Source: Chromobacterium sp. IIBBL 290-4
Lineage (GTDB): Bacteria; Pseudomonadota; Gammaproteobacteria; Burkholderiales; Chromobacteriaceae
Direction of reading: 5' to 3'
Assembly: GCF_024207115.1 (NCBI RefSeq)
Contig: NZ_CP100128.1
Coordinates: forward strand, 4,216,001-4,280,000
Length of the DNA: 64,000 nt
The position numbers were made by a program, and so were the translations under genes. Position 1 is the first letter of the stretch. Each line of letters starts with the position of its first letter. Positions 15,756 through 24,669 of the stretch are shown here, piece by piece. The notes under the pieces are model-generated. The model had not been told where the DNA came from, did no database searches, and was given only the letters and a program-made list of their open reading frames with translations.

Positions 15756-16550
15756 TTGAAACCCGATCTCACTGTGCAAAAACTGCGCCATCCGCTGCGC
15801 TTCCGCCTGCTGCAGGTAAAGCGGATCCAAACGCTGTCCCCCTCCATGCTGCGCATCACGCTGAGCGGCGCGGAGCTGGAAGGTTTTGTTTCCGCCTCTT
15901 TCGACGATCACGTCAAACTGTTCTTCCCCGCTCCCGGCGAAGCCAAACCCGCCGCGCCGCAGGTGAGCGAAAGCGGTATCAGCTTCCCAGCCGACCAAGC
16001 CAAGCCGGCCATGCGCGACTACACGCCTCGCCGCTATGACCCGCAAGCGGGCGAGCTGGACATCGACTTTGTCATCCACGACGGCGGCGTGGCCGCCGAA
16101 TGGGCCAAAGCCGCTCAAGCCGGCGACTATCTGGGCCTGGGCGGCCCGCGCGGTTCCCGCGTAGTGCCGACTGGCTTTGATTGGCATTGGTTGATAGGCG
16201 ATGAAAGCGCGGCGCCGGCGATTGCCCGCCGTCTGGAAGAGCTGCCGGCAGATGCGCGCGGACAGGCTTGGATTCTGGTTGAGAATGAGGACAACCGGCT
16301 TCCCATGGCCGGGCCGGCCGGCATGGAAATCATCTGGCGCTACCGCCAGAAAGATCAGACGCTGCTGCAAGCCGTTGAAAACGCCGGCTTGCCGAGCGGC
16401 GAGGGCTATGTCTGGGCCGCCGGAGAAAGCGGCGAGATGCGCCCGCTGCACAAGCACCTGCTGGCGCGAGGGCTGGACAAAGAAAACATGCGGGTGGCGG
16501 GTTACTGGAAACGCGGCGACGCCGGCGCGCATGAGAGCATTTCCGATTAA
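15756..16550 (+). CDS. yqjH: siderophore-interacting FAD protein / ferric-chelate reductase, YqjH-like
   Basis: Predicted cytoplasmic NADPH-dependent reductase of 264 aa that releases iron from siderophores. The FAD-binding half includes RITLSGAELEGF and the signature MRDYTPRRYD, followed by FVIHDGGVAAEWA and GPRGSR. The C-terminal half binds NAD(P)H and ends GYVWAAGESGEMRPLHKHL and VAGYWKRGD, as in SIP/ViuB proteins. The start is TTG 15756: AAAGGAG lies six bases upstream, and no ATG fits. It follows the YqjI-like gene on the same strand by 70 bp, so the two probably share the palindrome-controlled promoter. Confidence 0.88.
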   Translation: MKPDLTVQKLRHPLRFRLLQVKRIQTLSPSMLRITLSGAELEGFVSASFDDHVKLFFPAPGEAKPAAPQVSESGISFPADQAKPAMRDYTPRRYDPQAGELDIDFVIHDGGVAAEWAKAAQAGDYLGLGGPRGSRVVPTGFDWHWLIGDESAAPAIARRLEELPADARGQAWILVENEDNRLPMAGPAGMEIIWRYRQKDQTLLQAVENAGLPSGEGYVWAAGESGEMRPLHKHLLARGLDKENMRVAGYWKRGDAGAHESISD

Positions 16551-16656
16551 TCGTCAATTCGCCTAAGCTTCTTCGCCCACCGCGGCATTCAACTGGATGT
16601 CGCGGGCATCGCGCGCCGCGTAACGTCCACGCCCTGCTCCAGCCTCACAGGGCATA

Positions 16657-17790
16657 TCACGCCTTTACGCCAGACGGAAACCACCGCGCCCGCGCGTTCA
16701 TGAACGGGGTTTCCACCAAACGGAAAAGCACCCAACCCGCGCCGATGCCGGCAGACATGATGAGCATGATGCCCAGATTGGATTTCGGCGAAACGCCGGC
16801 GTTTTGCAACGGCGCGAGCACCAGCTTGAATACCGGCTTATGGGCAAGATAAATGGCATAAGACCACGCCGCGAGCTGTCCTGCGCCGGGAATCATCAGT
16901 TGATTCAGCAAGGAAGATGGTTGAAGGCAGCTGAACATGACCAGAGCAAAGCCCCAGGCCAGCATAGGATACGCCAGAATGGCCGAGGGCATGGTTGTGG
17001 GTATCTGGTTTCCTATCCAAAGCAAGCCCAATATGACCAAGCCGGCTCCGCTTATCAGCAGCCAGATGGATTGCTTCGCCATCTTGGCGAAAGCCTTGGG
17101 ATGGAAATGCTGTAAAAGGGCAATCAGGACGCCAGGCAATAACTCGTCAAATCGCGTAAAGCTGGAATAATAGAATGGCGCCCCGTAGGCGTCTGCGCCG
17201 AGTCGCTGCCAGCAAATCGCGCGCGCCAGCATGCCGCCCGCTATCGCTAAAACAGCTAAAACCCACATGGCCAGCACCGGCCTTGGCATGCGCCATGCTA
17301 ACAACAGCGCAAGCGGCAGGGCCAGATAGAATTGCTCTTCAATGCACAAAGACCAAGAGTGGGAGAAGGTGTGGTTCCATTGCAAGAAAGAGAAATTCTG
17401 CGTAAAGGTCAAGAATTGCCAGACAGAAGCCGTTGTCGATCCGCCAAGGGTTTGGCCCAACAATAAATAAAGCGCAAGAATCACATAGTAATTGGGCAGG
17501 GTGCGCAGAAAGCGTCTTGCCATAAAGTTGCGCCATGAAAAAACCTGGCCCGTGGCAAGCGGCGCCATGATCTGGCTGCCGATCAGATAGCCGCTCAACA
17601 CAAAGAACAGATCAACCCCCGCCCAGCCCCAGCGGGTGAAATAACCGAAAGTAGGCTCGCGGGAGACTACAACCGCATAATGGGTGCACAGCACCAGCAC
17701 GATGGCTAATGCGCGCAGCGTGTCCAGCCCCGCAATACGCCCTTTTGCGACAAGCGGCACTTCCGGTGCGCAAGCATGCACAACTATCAT
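16657..17790 (-). CDS. OafA/YrhL-type membrane acyltransferase
   Basis: Polytopic inner-membrane acyltransferase (acyltransferase_3 family), about 377 aa from ATG 17790. The typical N-terminal block is GLDTLRALAIVLVLCTHYAV, then GVDLFFVLSGYLIGSQI and ARRFLRTLPNYYVILALYL. Roughly ten hydrophobic helices follow, with HTFSHSWSLCIEEQFYL as the other family signature. Such enzymes O-acylate polysaccharides or other envelope glycans; the acceptor cannot be told here. The frame extends to a GTG at 17868, but the domain begins after residue 15 of the chosen start. No clear ribosome site is visible. Confidence 0.85.
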   Translation of the reverse strand: MIVVHACAPEVPLVAKGRIAGLDTLRALAIVLVLCTHYAVVVSREPTFGYFTRWGWAGVDLFFVLSGYLIGSQIMAPLATGQVFSWRNFMARRFLRTLPNYYVILALYLLLGQTLGGSTTASVWQFLTFTQNFSFLQWNHTFSHSWSLCIEEQFYLALPLALLLAWRMPRPVLAMWVLAVLAIAGGMLARAICWQRLGADAYGAPFYYSSFTRFDELLPGVLIALLQHFHPKAFAKMAKQSIWLLISGAGLVILGLLWIGNQIPTTMPSAILAYPMLAWGFALVMFSCLQPSSLLNQLMIPGAGQLAAWSYAIYLAHKPVFKLVLAPLQNAGVSPKSNLGIMLIMSAGIGAGWVLFRLVETPFMNARARWFPSGVKA

Positions 17791-17887
17791 AAATAGATTT
17801 TTTATAAGGTTGGATATCAAGCAAGGGCCGTTGCCCATCACCCTGGAGGCCAGGGTGATCGTGCCCACCGCTTCATCGCAAGATGCT

Positions 17888-18868
17888 TTATTCGGATGAT
17901 TTCACCGCGGCTTTTAATTCCTGCTGAAAGAAAGCCAGCACCGCCGCATTCATTTCTTGATGAAACGCCGCGCGGTCGAAACCTGGGGCATCCTGGCAAA
18001 TTTCCGGCTCTTCCTTGGCGACCGCCGCCGCGCACGGCGCCAGAAAAGCGAAATGCCCTGAGTTCGGAACCATCCGGTAGTTTTTCAAGGTTGGCAGCAT
18101 GGACGGAAGCCTGGCCTCGACTTCAGGCACCACGCCCTCACCACCATTTTCGGAAATCCATAGCAGCAAGGGAATGTGAACTCCCTTCAAGCTGGCTGCG
18201 GTGGGAAAAGCATTCAGCGGATCGACAGCGGCGGCCGCCCGAACGCGAGCATCATGCGCCCAGCGGCGCGCATTCGCGCCCTCCTGTTTGATTTGGCGGC
18301 ACAGTAAACGCTGCTGCGGGCATGGTATGCCTGAACCGGCGAAATCCGGCTCGGCTCCGGCAACGACCAGGGAGGTGAAGCCGCCGCGGGAGAAGCCGAA
18401 TACGCCTATCCGGGACGCATCGATCTGCCCCGCCAAAGGCGACCCCTTCAACATGTAATCAATGACGCGGCTGATATCGGCGGGTCTGCGTTCGAATGCC
18501 TTCATATCCCAGGGATAGCGCATGCTCATGCCGCTGTCGCCGGGATGATTCAACGACACCACCAGGAAGCCATTATCCGCCAGCGTCTGAGCGGTGTCGT
18601 GATGGCCGTAAATCGTGCCGCCCAGCCCGTGCGAGATCACGATGAGAGGCAGCTTGTCTTTTGTGACCGGGCAATCCTGCTTGGCCGTCACCAAAAAAGC
18701 GGCGACTTGCTTGGTTTCCGGCTGCTGCTCGCATGGCGACCAGATAGCCGCCTTCAACGCCTCGGCTTCGCCGGAGGCCGGGATATCGATCAGGCGCAAG
18801 CCCGCAGCTGAAGCCATCGAAGCGGCTCCACAGAAAATCAGCGCCAACACCAACCTGACCAAGCTCAT
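17888..18868 (-). CDS. secreted alpha/beta hydrolase (dienelactone-hydrolase / PAF-acetylhydrolase-like)
   Basis: Predicted exported hydrolase of 326 aa. The signal peptide is MSLVRLVLALIFCGAASMAS, cleaved near ASA. The oxyanion region LPLIVISHGLGGTIYGHHDT and nucleophile elbow VFGFSRGGFTSLV (Ser in GFSRG) mark an alpha/beta hydrolase. A His in MVPNSGHFAFLAPC is the likely catalytic base. ATG 18868 is chosen because AGAGGAG lies just upstream; the frame is open to 18898. Substrate unknown; a short-chain ester or phospholipid is possible by family. Confidence 0.82.
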   Translation of the reverse strand: MSLVRLVLALIFCGAASMASAAGLRLIDIPASGEAEALKAAIWSPCEQQPETKQVAAFLVTAKQDCPVTKDKLPLIVISHGLGGTIYGHHDTAQTLADNGFLVVSLNHPGDSGMSMRYPWDMKAFERRPADISRVIDYMLKGSPLAGQIDASRIGVFGFSRGGFTSLVVAGAEPDFAGSGIPCPQQRLLCRQIKQEGANARRWAHDARVRAAAAVDPLNAFPTAASLKGVHIPLLLWISENGGEGVVPEVEARLPSMLPTLKNYRMVPNSGHFAFLAPCAAAVAKEEPEICQDAPGFDRAAFHQEMNAAVLAFFQQELKAAVKSSE

Positions 18869-18902
18869 GACCTCTCCTCTATTTAAGATGCGCAACAAAT
18901 CG

Positions 18903-19362
18903 TCAGCACGGCCCGCCTTCAGCTGACACTATCAAGAATTTTCTTTGCATGAATGCCCGCTCCGCCGTCGTTTCCATCGCCTCGCAAGCCAATCGCTGAT
19001 AAAAGCGCACGGCAGGGCATTGACGCGCAACACCCGCAATCTCAAAGGCTTGTCTGAGCTTGGGCCATTCCAAACAATTGCGTCCCGATTCCCTGAGCCC
19101 GGTATTCCGGCAGTAAATAGAGTTTTTCCAACTGGATATCCGTTGAAAACTCCGCCACGGCGATGACACCCGCCGGCTGTCCATCCATCAAGACAATGCA
19201 GTGCGTGGCAAGATCGAAAGATTGCCGGTGATGATGAAACCGAAACACCGGCTCCCACGCTCCCCAGGTCGGGATGAAATGATCGCGCATCGCCGTCTCT
19301 GTGACATGAAAAGCGAAATCCAGATCGTCGCCGACAGCCGGGCGCGTACTTGCCATAGGCAT
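18903..19362 (-). pseudogene. GNAT N-acetyltransferase, reading frame broken twice
   Basis: The first frame gives an acetyltransferase start (FAFHVTETAMRDHFIPTWGA, then IQLEKLYLLPEYRAQGIGTQ, the acetyl-CoA loop) and stops after MAQAQTSL. The next frame continues PLRLRVLRVNA, and the third continues PAVRFYQRLACEAMETTAE to the stop at 18903. Read together the three pieces form a complete GNAT of about 150 residues. Each frame change is repaired by one extra C in a short C run of the coding strand, near 19047 (AGCC) and near 19019 (GCCC). It is either a recent pseudogene or a sequence error. Confidence 0.75.
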
Positions 19363-19438
19363 CCCCACCCATGAAAATGCAAATGGCATTCATATTGATG
19401 CATAAAGCTGAGAATAACAAGCCCGCTGAACCCGGCAT

Positions 19439-19475
19439 AAAAAAACGCCGCCCGCCCATCAGGGCGAACGGCGCT
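19439..19475 (-). terminator. intrinsic terminator of acnB
   Basis: Stem CGCCG..CGCCC (19446-19457) pairs with GGGCG..CGGCG (19462-19473) around ATCA, with an internal 2-base mismatch. On the minus strand it is followed by a run of seven Ts. It lies just after the acnB stop. Confidence 0.8.
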
Positions 19476-19497
19476 ACCAAGGTAAGCAGTTGGGCTA

Positions 19498-22086
19498 TCA
19501 GGCCTTGCTGGCGGCCAGCTCCTGATATTCAGCGATCTGGTCGAAGTTCAAATACTTGTAAACCTCGGCGCCCTTCTCGTTGATGATGCCGATATTGGCC
19601 TGATATTCCTCCACGGTCGGGATCTTGCCCAGCTTGGAGCAAATCGCGGCCAGTTCCGCCGAACCCAGGTACACGTTGGAGTTCTTGCCCAGACGGTTGG
19701 GGAAGTTGCGGGTGGAGGTGGACATCACGGTCGCGCCTTCGCGCACCTGCGCCTGGTTGCCCATGCACAGCGAGCAGCCCGGCATTTCCAGGCGGGCGCC
19801 GGCGCGGCCCAGCACGCCGTAGTGGCCTTCCTCGGTCAGTTGCTTGGCGTCCATCTTGGTCGGCGGCGCCACCCACAGGCGTACCGGGATGTCAGCCTTG
19901 CCTTCCAGCAGCTTGGATGCGGCGCGGAAGTGGCCGATATTGGTCATGCACGAGCCGATGAACACTTCGTCGATCTTGGTGCCGGCCACTTCGGACATGA
20001 ACTTCACGTCGTCCGGGTCGTTCGGGCAGGCGACGATCGGTTCCTTGACGTCGGCCAGGTCGATATCGATCACGGCGGCGTACTCGGCGTCGGCGTCGGC
20101 CTTCAACAGCTGGCCCTTGGCGATCCACTCTTCCATGCCCTTGATGCGGCGTTCCAGCGTGCGCGCGTCCTGATAGCCGTCGGCGATCATGGTCTTCATC
20201 AGCGTGATGTTGGAACGCATGTACTCGACGATGGGCTCCTTGTTCAGGTGCACGGTGCAACCGGCGGCGGAGCGCTCGGCGGATGCGTCGGTCAATTCAA
20301 AAGCTTGTTCAACCTTCAGGTCCGGCAGGCCTTCGATTTCCAGGATGCGGCCGGAGAAGATGTTCTTCTTGCCAGCCTTGGCCACGGTCAGCAGGCCTTG
20401 CTTGATCGCGTACAGCGGGATGGCGTTGACCAGGTCGCGCAGGGTCACCCCCGGCTGCAGCTTGCCCTTGAAACGCACCAGCACCGATTCCGGCATGTCC
20501 AGCGGCATCACGCCGGTGGCGGCGGCGAAAGCCACCAGACCGGAGCCAGCCGGGAAGGAAATGCCGATCGGGAAGCGGGTGTGGCTGTCGCCGCCGGTGC
20601 CGACGGTGTCCGGCAGCAGCAGGCGGTTCAGCCAGCTGTGGATCACGCCGTCGCCCGGACGCAGCGAAACGCCGCCGCGGGTGGAGATGAAGGCCGGCAG
20701 TTCCTTGTGCATCTTCACATCCACCGGCTTCGGATAAGCGGCGGTGTGGCAGAACGACTGCATCACCAGGTCGGCGGAGAAGCCCAGACAGGCCAGATCT
20801 TTCAGCTCGTCGCGAGTCATCGGGCCGGTGGTGTCCTGCGAGCCGACGGTGGTCATCTTCGGTTCGCAGTAGGTGCCCGGGCGCACGCCCTTGCCTTCCG
20901 GCAGGCCACAGGCGCGGCCAACCATCTTCTGGCCCAGGCTGAAGCCCTTGCCGGAATCAACCGGGGCCTTGGGCAGGCGGAATTCGGTGGAAGCCGGCAG
21001 GCCCAGCGCTTCGCGCGCCTTGGAGGTCAGGCCGCGGCCGATGATCAAGTTGATGCGGCCGCCGGCGCGCACTTCGTCCAGGATCACTTCGGACTTCAGC
21101 TTGAACTCCGCCACCAGGGCGCCGTTCTTCTCAATCTTGCCGGCGTAAGGGTAAACGTCGATCACGTCGCCCATTTCCAGCTTGGACACGTCCACTTCGA
21201 TCGGCAGCGAGCCGGAGTCTTCCTGGGTATTGAAGAAGATAGGCGCGATCTTGCCGCCCAGGGTCACGCCGCCGAAGCGCTTGTTCGGCACAAACGGGAT
21301 GTCCTGGCCGGTGGCCCACACCACGGAGTTGGTGGCGGACTTGCGCGAGGAGCCGGTGCCAACCACGTCGCCGACGTAGGCCACCAGATTGCCCTTGGCT
21401 TTCAGATCGTCGATGAACTGCATCGGGCCGCGTTTGCCGTCTTCTTCCGGCTTGAAGGCCGCGTCGGCACGGGTGTTCTTCAGCATGGCCAGATAGTGCA
21501 GCGGGATGTCCGGGCGGCTCCAGGCGTCCGGCGCCGGGGACAGATCGTCGGTATTGGTTTCGCCCGGCACCTTGAACACGGTGACGGTGATTTTTTGCGC
21601 CACTTCCGGACGGCTGGTGAACCACTCGGCATTGGCCCAGGATTCGACCACTTCCTTGGCGACGGCGTTGCCCTTGTCCATTTTCTCCTTCACGTCATGG
21701 AAGGAGTCGAACATCAGCAGGGTTTTCTTCAGGCCCGCGGCGGCGATCTTGGCGACGGAGGCGTCATCCAGCAGGTCGACCAGCGGCTTGATGTTGTAGC
21801 CGCCCAGCATGGTGCCCAGCAGCTCGGTGGCCAGTTCGCGCGAAACCAGCGGCGACTTCACGCTGCCTTCGGCCACGGCGGCCAGGAAGGAGGCCTTGAC
21901 CTTGGCGGCATCGTCCACGCCCGGCGGCACGCGGTGGGTGATCAGGTCGACCAGAACGCTTTCCTCGCCGGCCGGCGGGTTCTTCAGCAGTTCGACCAGT
22001 TCTTCAACCTGCTTGGCGGACAGCGGCAGGGGCGGAATGCCCAGCGCGGCGCGCTCGGCAACGTGCTGACGGTAAGCTTGCAACAT
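19498..22086 (-). CDS. acnB: bifunctional aconitate hydratase 2 / 2-methylisocitrate dehydratase
   Basis: TCA-cycle aconitase of the B type, 862 aa (E. coli AcnB about 865). It starts [20 protein letters not shown], the typical HEAT-like N-terminal domain, followed by the swivel domain and the three [4Fe-4S] domains. Cluster ligands are visible in [13 protein letters not shown] and [10 protein letters not shown] near the C-terminus. ATG 22086 fits the conserved AcnB N-terminus; the frame is open for 11 further codons. The gene is divergent from a LysR regulator and ends at a strong terminator. Confidence 0.97.
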   Translation of the reverse strand: MLQAYRQHVAERAALGIPPLPLSAKQVEELVELLKNPPAGEESVLVDLITHRVPPGVDDAAKVKASFLAAVAEGSVKSPLVSRELATELLGTMLGGYNIKPLVDLLDDASVAKIAAAGLKKTLLMFDSFHDVKEKMDKGNAVAKEVVESWANAEWFTSRPEVAQKITVTVFKVPGETNTDDLSPAPDAWSRPDIPLHYLAMLKNTRADAAFKPEEDGKRGPMQFIDDLKAKGNLVAYVGDVVGTGSSRKSATNSVVWATGQDIPFVPNKRFGGVTLGGKIAPIFFNTQEDSGSLPIEVDVSKLEMGDVIDVYPYAGKIEKNGALVAEFKLKSEVILDEVRAGGRINLIIGRGLTSKAREALGLPASTEFRLPKAPVDSGKGFSLGQKMVGRACGLPEGKGVRPGTYCEPKMTTVGSQDTTGPMTRDELKDLACLGFSADLVMQSFCHTAAYPKPVDVKMHKELPAFISTRGGVSLRPGDGVIHSWLNRLLLPDTVGTGGDSHTRFPIGISFPAGSGLVAFAAATGVMPLDMPESVLVRFKGKLQPGVTLRDLVNAIPLYAIKQGLLTVAKAGKKNIFSGRILEIEGLPDLKVEQAFELTDASAERSAAGCTVHLNKEPIVEYMRSNITLMKTMIADGYQDARTLERRIKGMEEWIAKGQLLKADADAEYAAVIDIDLADVKEPIVACPNDPDDVKFMSEVAGTKIDEVFIGSCMTNIGHFRAASKLLEGKADIPVRLWVAPPTKMDAKQLTEEGHYGVLGRAGARLEMPGCSLCMGNQAQVREGATVMSTSTRNFPNRLGKNSNVYLGSAELAAICSKLGKIPTVEEYQANIGIINEKGAEVYKYLNFDQIAEYQELAASKA

Positions 22087-22262
22087 GACTTGGGACCTTC
22101 TTCGCTTGGTTGTCGGCAAGTCTGCCGGGCCTCGTGGGCGCGCCGGCAGCCTCTACTCGGTAATTCTGCGCATCCGCGGCCAAGGCCGGGATATGCTCTT
22201 TGTAGTGAGTGAAGGTTACGCTTTTCCGCGGCTGCATACAAACGAGTAATGGCAACATGGAT

Positions 22263-22279
22263 TGTGAGTTAAAATCACA
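22263..22279. promoter_or_regulatory. 17-bp inverted repeat TGTGA-N7-TCACA before the LysR gene
   Basis: Arms TGTGA (22263-22267) and TCACA (22275-22279) are perfect inverted repeats, ending two bases before the ATG of the LysR gene. This fits a T-N11-A-type autoregulatory site for a LysR protein. The Crp consensus would need a 6-base spacer, so Crp is less likely. Confidence 0.45.
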
Positions 22280-22281
22280 GC

Positions 22282-23181
22282 ATGAGCACTTACCCTCCTC
22301 TTAATTCATTGCGCATTTTCGAGGCCGCAGCGCGGCTGGAGAGCTTTTCGGCGGCAGCGGGCGAGCTTTTCGTCACCCATGGCGCTGTGAGCAAACAGAT
22401 AAAGCAGCTGGAGGACTGGCTAGGCGTGCAGCTATTCGAGCGCAGCGGCGGCCGCGTCAAGCTGACCGACGCCGGCTGGCGCTATCTGGTGCAAGTGCAG
22501 GATGGCCTGGACCTGATCGCCAACGCCACCGCCCAGCTGCTGCAACCCAACCGCCAACGCCGGCTCAGCATCAATTCCACGCCGACGTTCGCCAGCTATT
22601 GGCTGCTGCCGCGGCTGGCCGGCTTTCGCGCCCGATTTCCCGATCTGGAGCTGCATTTGGTGACTTCGGACCGCGATCTGTCGCGGCTGGATGCGCCATT
22701 CGATCTGGCCATCCGCCGCGGCCCCGGCGACTGGCCCGGCCACATCGCCAAGCCTTTCCTGAAGGAATGGGAACTGCCGCTGTGCAGCCCGGCGCTGCTG
22801 GCGCGCCAGCCATTGGCGCAGCCGGCAGACCTCACCGAACACACGCTGCTGCATGCCGACACCCGCCCCACCGCCTGGCCGCGCTGGCTGACCTTGGCCG
22901 GCGTGCCTGAACTCAAGCCCGCCTGCAGTTTGCATTTCGACAAGTTCTCGCTGGCCTTGCAGGCCGCCGTGGATGGTTTGGGCGTGGTGCTGGGTCCGCT
23001 GCCGATGGCGCAAGGGCTGATAGACGCCGGCCAATTGGTTTCTCCGCTGCCGGCGCCGGTGGTGACCGTGAGGGATTACTGCTGGGTAGTGCCGCGCATG
23101 TCGGCGGAGGACGCCACCGTCGCGGCCTTCTGCCGCTGGCTGGAAAGCGAAGCCGGCAAAACCGGGCAGCCGCCGCGCTGA
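22282..23181 (+). CDS. LysR-family regulator, GcvA-like
   Basis: DNA-binding regulator of 299 aa. The N-terminal winged helix-turn-helix reads LNSLRIFEAAARLESFSAAA and VTHGAVSKQIKQLEDWLG (residues about 8-65). The C-terminal effector domain begins RRLSINSTPTFASYWLLPRL, the pattern of the GcvA/AmpR branch. It diverges from acnB across 195 bp, so aconitase may be among its targets, but the effector cannot be told. An inverted repeat just upstream of its ATG suggests autoregulation. Confidence 0.9.
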   Translation: MSTYPPLNSLRIFEAAARLESFSAAAGELFVTHGAVSKQIKQLEDWLGVQLFERSGGRVKLTDAGWRYLVQVQDGLDLIANATAQLLQPNRQRRLSINSTPTFASYWLLPRLAGFRARFPDLELHLVTSDRDLSRLDAPFDLAIRRGPGDWPGHIAKPFLKEWELPLCSPALLARQPLAQPADLTEHTLLHADTRPTAWPRWLTLAGVPELKPACSLHFDKFSLALQAAVDGLGVVLGPLPMAQGLIDAGQLVSPLPAPVVTVRDYCWVVPRMSAEDATVAAFCRWLESEAGKTGQPPR

Positions 23182-23190
23182 TCCCGCCGC

Positions 23191-23220
23191 TTGCGCCCAA
23201 ATGCTTTCGCCCCGTACAAT
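23191..23220 (+). promoter_or_regulatory. promoter of the fluoride riboswitch transcript
   Basis: TTGCGC (23191-23196), 18-bp spacer, TACAAT (23215-23220; 5 of 6 to consensus). Transcription would start near 23227, just before the aptamer at 23231. Confidence 0.6.
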
Positions 23221-23230
23221 CGGGCAAAGC

Positions 23231-23333
23231 GGAGATGGCATGCCTCCCGTAACCGCCTCGCCAGAGGCTGATGATGCCTACAGTATTCCTGGACGGAAGC
23301 TGTAGGCGCACCCTTCAAGCATGCCCGTCCAGG
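23231..23333 (+). promoter_or_regulatory. fluoride riboswitch (crcB motif) with expression platform
   Basis: The aptamer reads GGAGATGGCATGCCTCCCGT from 23231, then AACCGCC, a short loop and GGCTGATGATGCCTACAG to 23283. These are the invariant blocks of the fluoride (crcB) riboswitch. The last block, GCCTACAG (23276-23283), is complementary to CTGTAGGC (23300-23307). A second stem, CCTGGACGG (23288-23296) with CCGTCCAGG (23325-23333), cannot form simply at the same time as the first. No U-run follows either stem, so control may be at translation. The next gene is a CLC-F fluoride antiporter, which supports the call independently. Confidence 0.9.
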
Positions 23334-23364
23334 CGATTTGCAATTCGAAACGCATTGGACGCCC

Positions 23365-24669
23365 ATGAAATACCGCATCCTCCCGGAAAGACTCTCCGCC
23401 CTGCCCTATATCGGCAAATGGCTGCTTTTGTCAGCTTTGCTCGCCGCCCTCGCAGGCAGCGCGTCCGCCTTGTTCCTGTTTTCACTGGATTGGGCCACGC
23501 AGACGCGCGCGCACCATCGCTGGCTGATCTGGCTGCTGCCCTTGGCCGGCTTTGCAGTCGGCATGGCTTATTACCATTGGGGCCGCGAGGTGGAGGCCGG
23601 CAACAACCTGCTGATCGACGAAATCCACGATCCCAAGAAAACCATCCCGCTGCGCATGGCGCCGCTGGTGCTGATCGGCACCGTGGCCACCCATTTGTGC
23701 GGTGGCTCCGCCGGCCGCGAAGGCACGGCGGTGCAGATGGGCGGCGCGCTGGCGGATCAGATGCATAAGCGTTTGCCCCTGCGGCCGGAAGACAGGTGTC
23801 TGCTGCTGATGGCCGGCATCAGCGCCGGCTTCGCCTCGGTGTTCGGCACGCCATTGGCCGGCGCGATCTTCGGCCTGGAAGTGCTGGCCATAGGCCGCCT
23901 GCGTTACGACGCCATATTGCCCTGCTTGGCCGCAGCCATACTTGGCGACCAAGTCGGCTTGCTATGGGGCGTGCATCACACCCATTACCGCATTCCCTTC
24001 ATTCCGCAGCCGACGGTTTGGGGACTGAGCGCCGCCGTGCTGGCGGGCGCGGCCTTCGGTCTGACCGGCAGGCTTTTTGCCGAATCCGTCCATGCCCTGT
24101 CCGGCGGACTCAAGCGCCTGATCGCTTTCGCGCCCTTGCGTCCGCTGCTCGGCGGCGCGGCCATCGCGCTGGCCGCCGCGCTGCTCAATGTCGACGCCTA
24201 CCTGGGCCTGGGCGTGCCGACCATAGTCTCGGCCTTCCAGCAGCCGCTGCCGGCTTATGACTTTGCCGGCAAGCTGGCGTTCACGGTGGCGACCCTGGGC
24301 TCCGGCTTCAAGGGCGGCGAGGTGACGCCCTTGTTCTATATCGGCGCGACGCTGGGCAACGCGCTCTCGCCCATTCTGCAGCTACCCTTCCCGTTGCTGG
24401 CGGGCATGGGCTTTGTCGCGGTGTTCGCCGGCGCGGCCAATACGCCCCTGGCTTCCACTGTCATGGCGATGGAACTGTTCGGACCGGAAATCGGCGTTTA
24501 TGCGGGTTTGGCCTGCGTGATCAGCTATCTCTGCTCCGGCCACTCCGGCATCTACCGCGCGCAGCGCGTGGGCGTGGCCAAGCGGCGCGGCGTGCCGGAA
24601 AACATCCGTCTGGCCGAGTGGCCGGCCTTGCGCCGCAAGGCCAAAACAGCTGAAAACAGTGTGGATTAG
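23365..24669 (+). CDS. CLC-F type fluoride/proton antiporter
   Basis: Inner-membrane CLC protein of 434 aa that exports fluoride. It differs from chloride CLCs in the ways that mark the CLC-F clade: GNNLL at residues 79-83 in place of the GSGIP filter, GREGT at 117-121, and FKGGEVTPLFYIGATLG in the second half. Hydrophobic helices cover residues about 15-400. ATG 23365 is chosen since MKYRILPERL leads directly into TM1; only a weak TGGA lies upstream and it may be occluded by the leader RNA. Expression should be induced by fluoride through the riboswitch at 23231-23333. Its stop overlaps that of the convergent gene by four bases. Confidence 0.92.
   Translation: MKYRILPERLSALPYIGKWLLLSALLAALAGSASALFLFSLDWATQTRAHHRWLIWLLPLAGFAVGMAYYHWGREVEAGNNLLIDEIHDPKKTIPLRMAPLVLIGTVATHLCGGSAGREGTAVQMGGALADQMHKRLPLRPEDRCLLLMAGISAGFASVFGTPLAGAIFGLEVLAIGRLRYDAILPCLAAAILGDQVGLLWGVHHTHYRIPFIPQPTVWGLSAAVLAGAAFGLTGRLFAESVHALSGGLKRLIAFAPLRPLLGGAAIALAAALLNVDAYLGLGVPTIVSAFQQPLPAYDFAGKLAFTVATLGSGFKGGEVTPLFYIGATLGNALSPILQLPFPLLAGMGFVAVFAGAANTPLASTVMAMELFGPEIGVYAGLACVISYLCSGHSGIYRAQRVGVAKRRGVPENIRLAEWPALRRKAKTAENSVD

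Noticed and set aside
16551..16656. Short minus-strand reading frame ending QLNAAVGEEA in the gap after the YqjH-like gene
   Set aside because: Only about 30 codons with no homology that I recognise; could be a gene remnant but cannot be supported.
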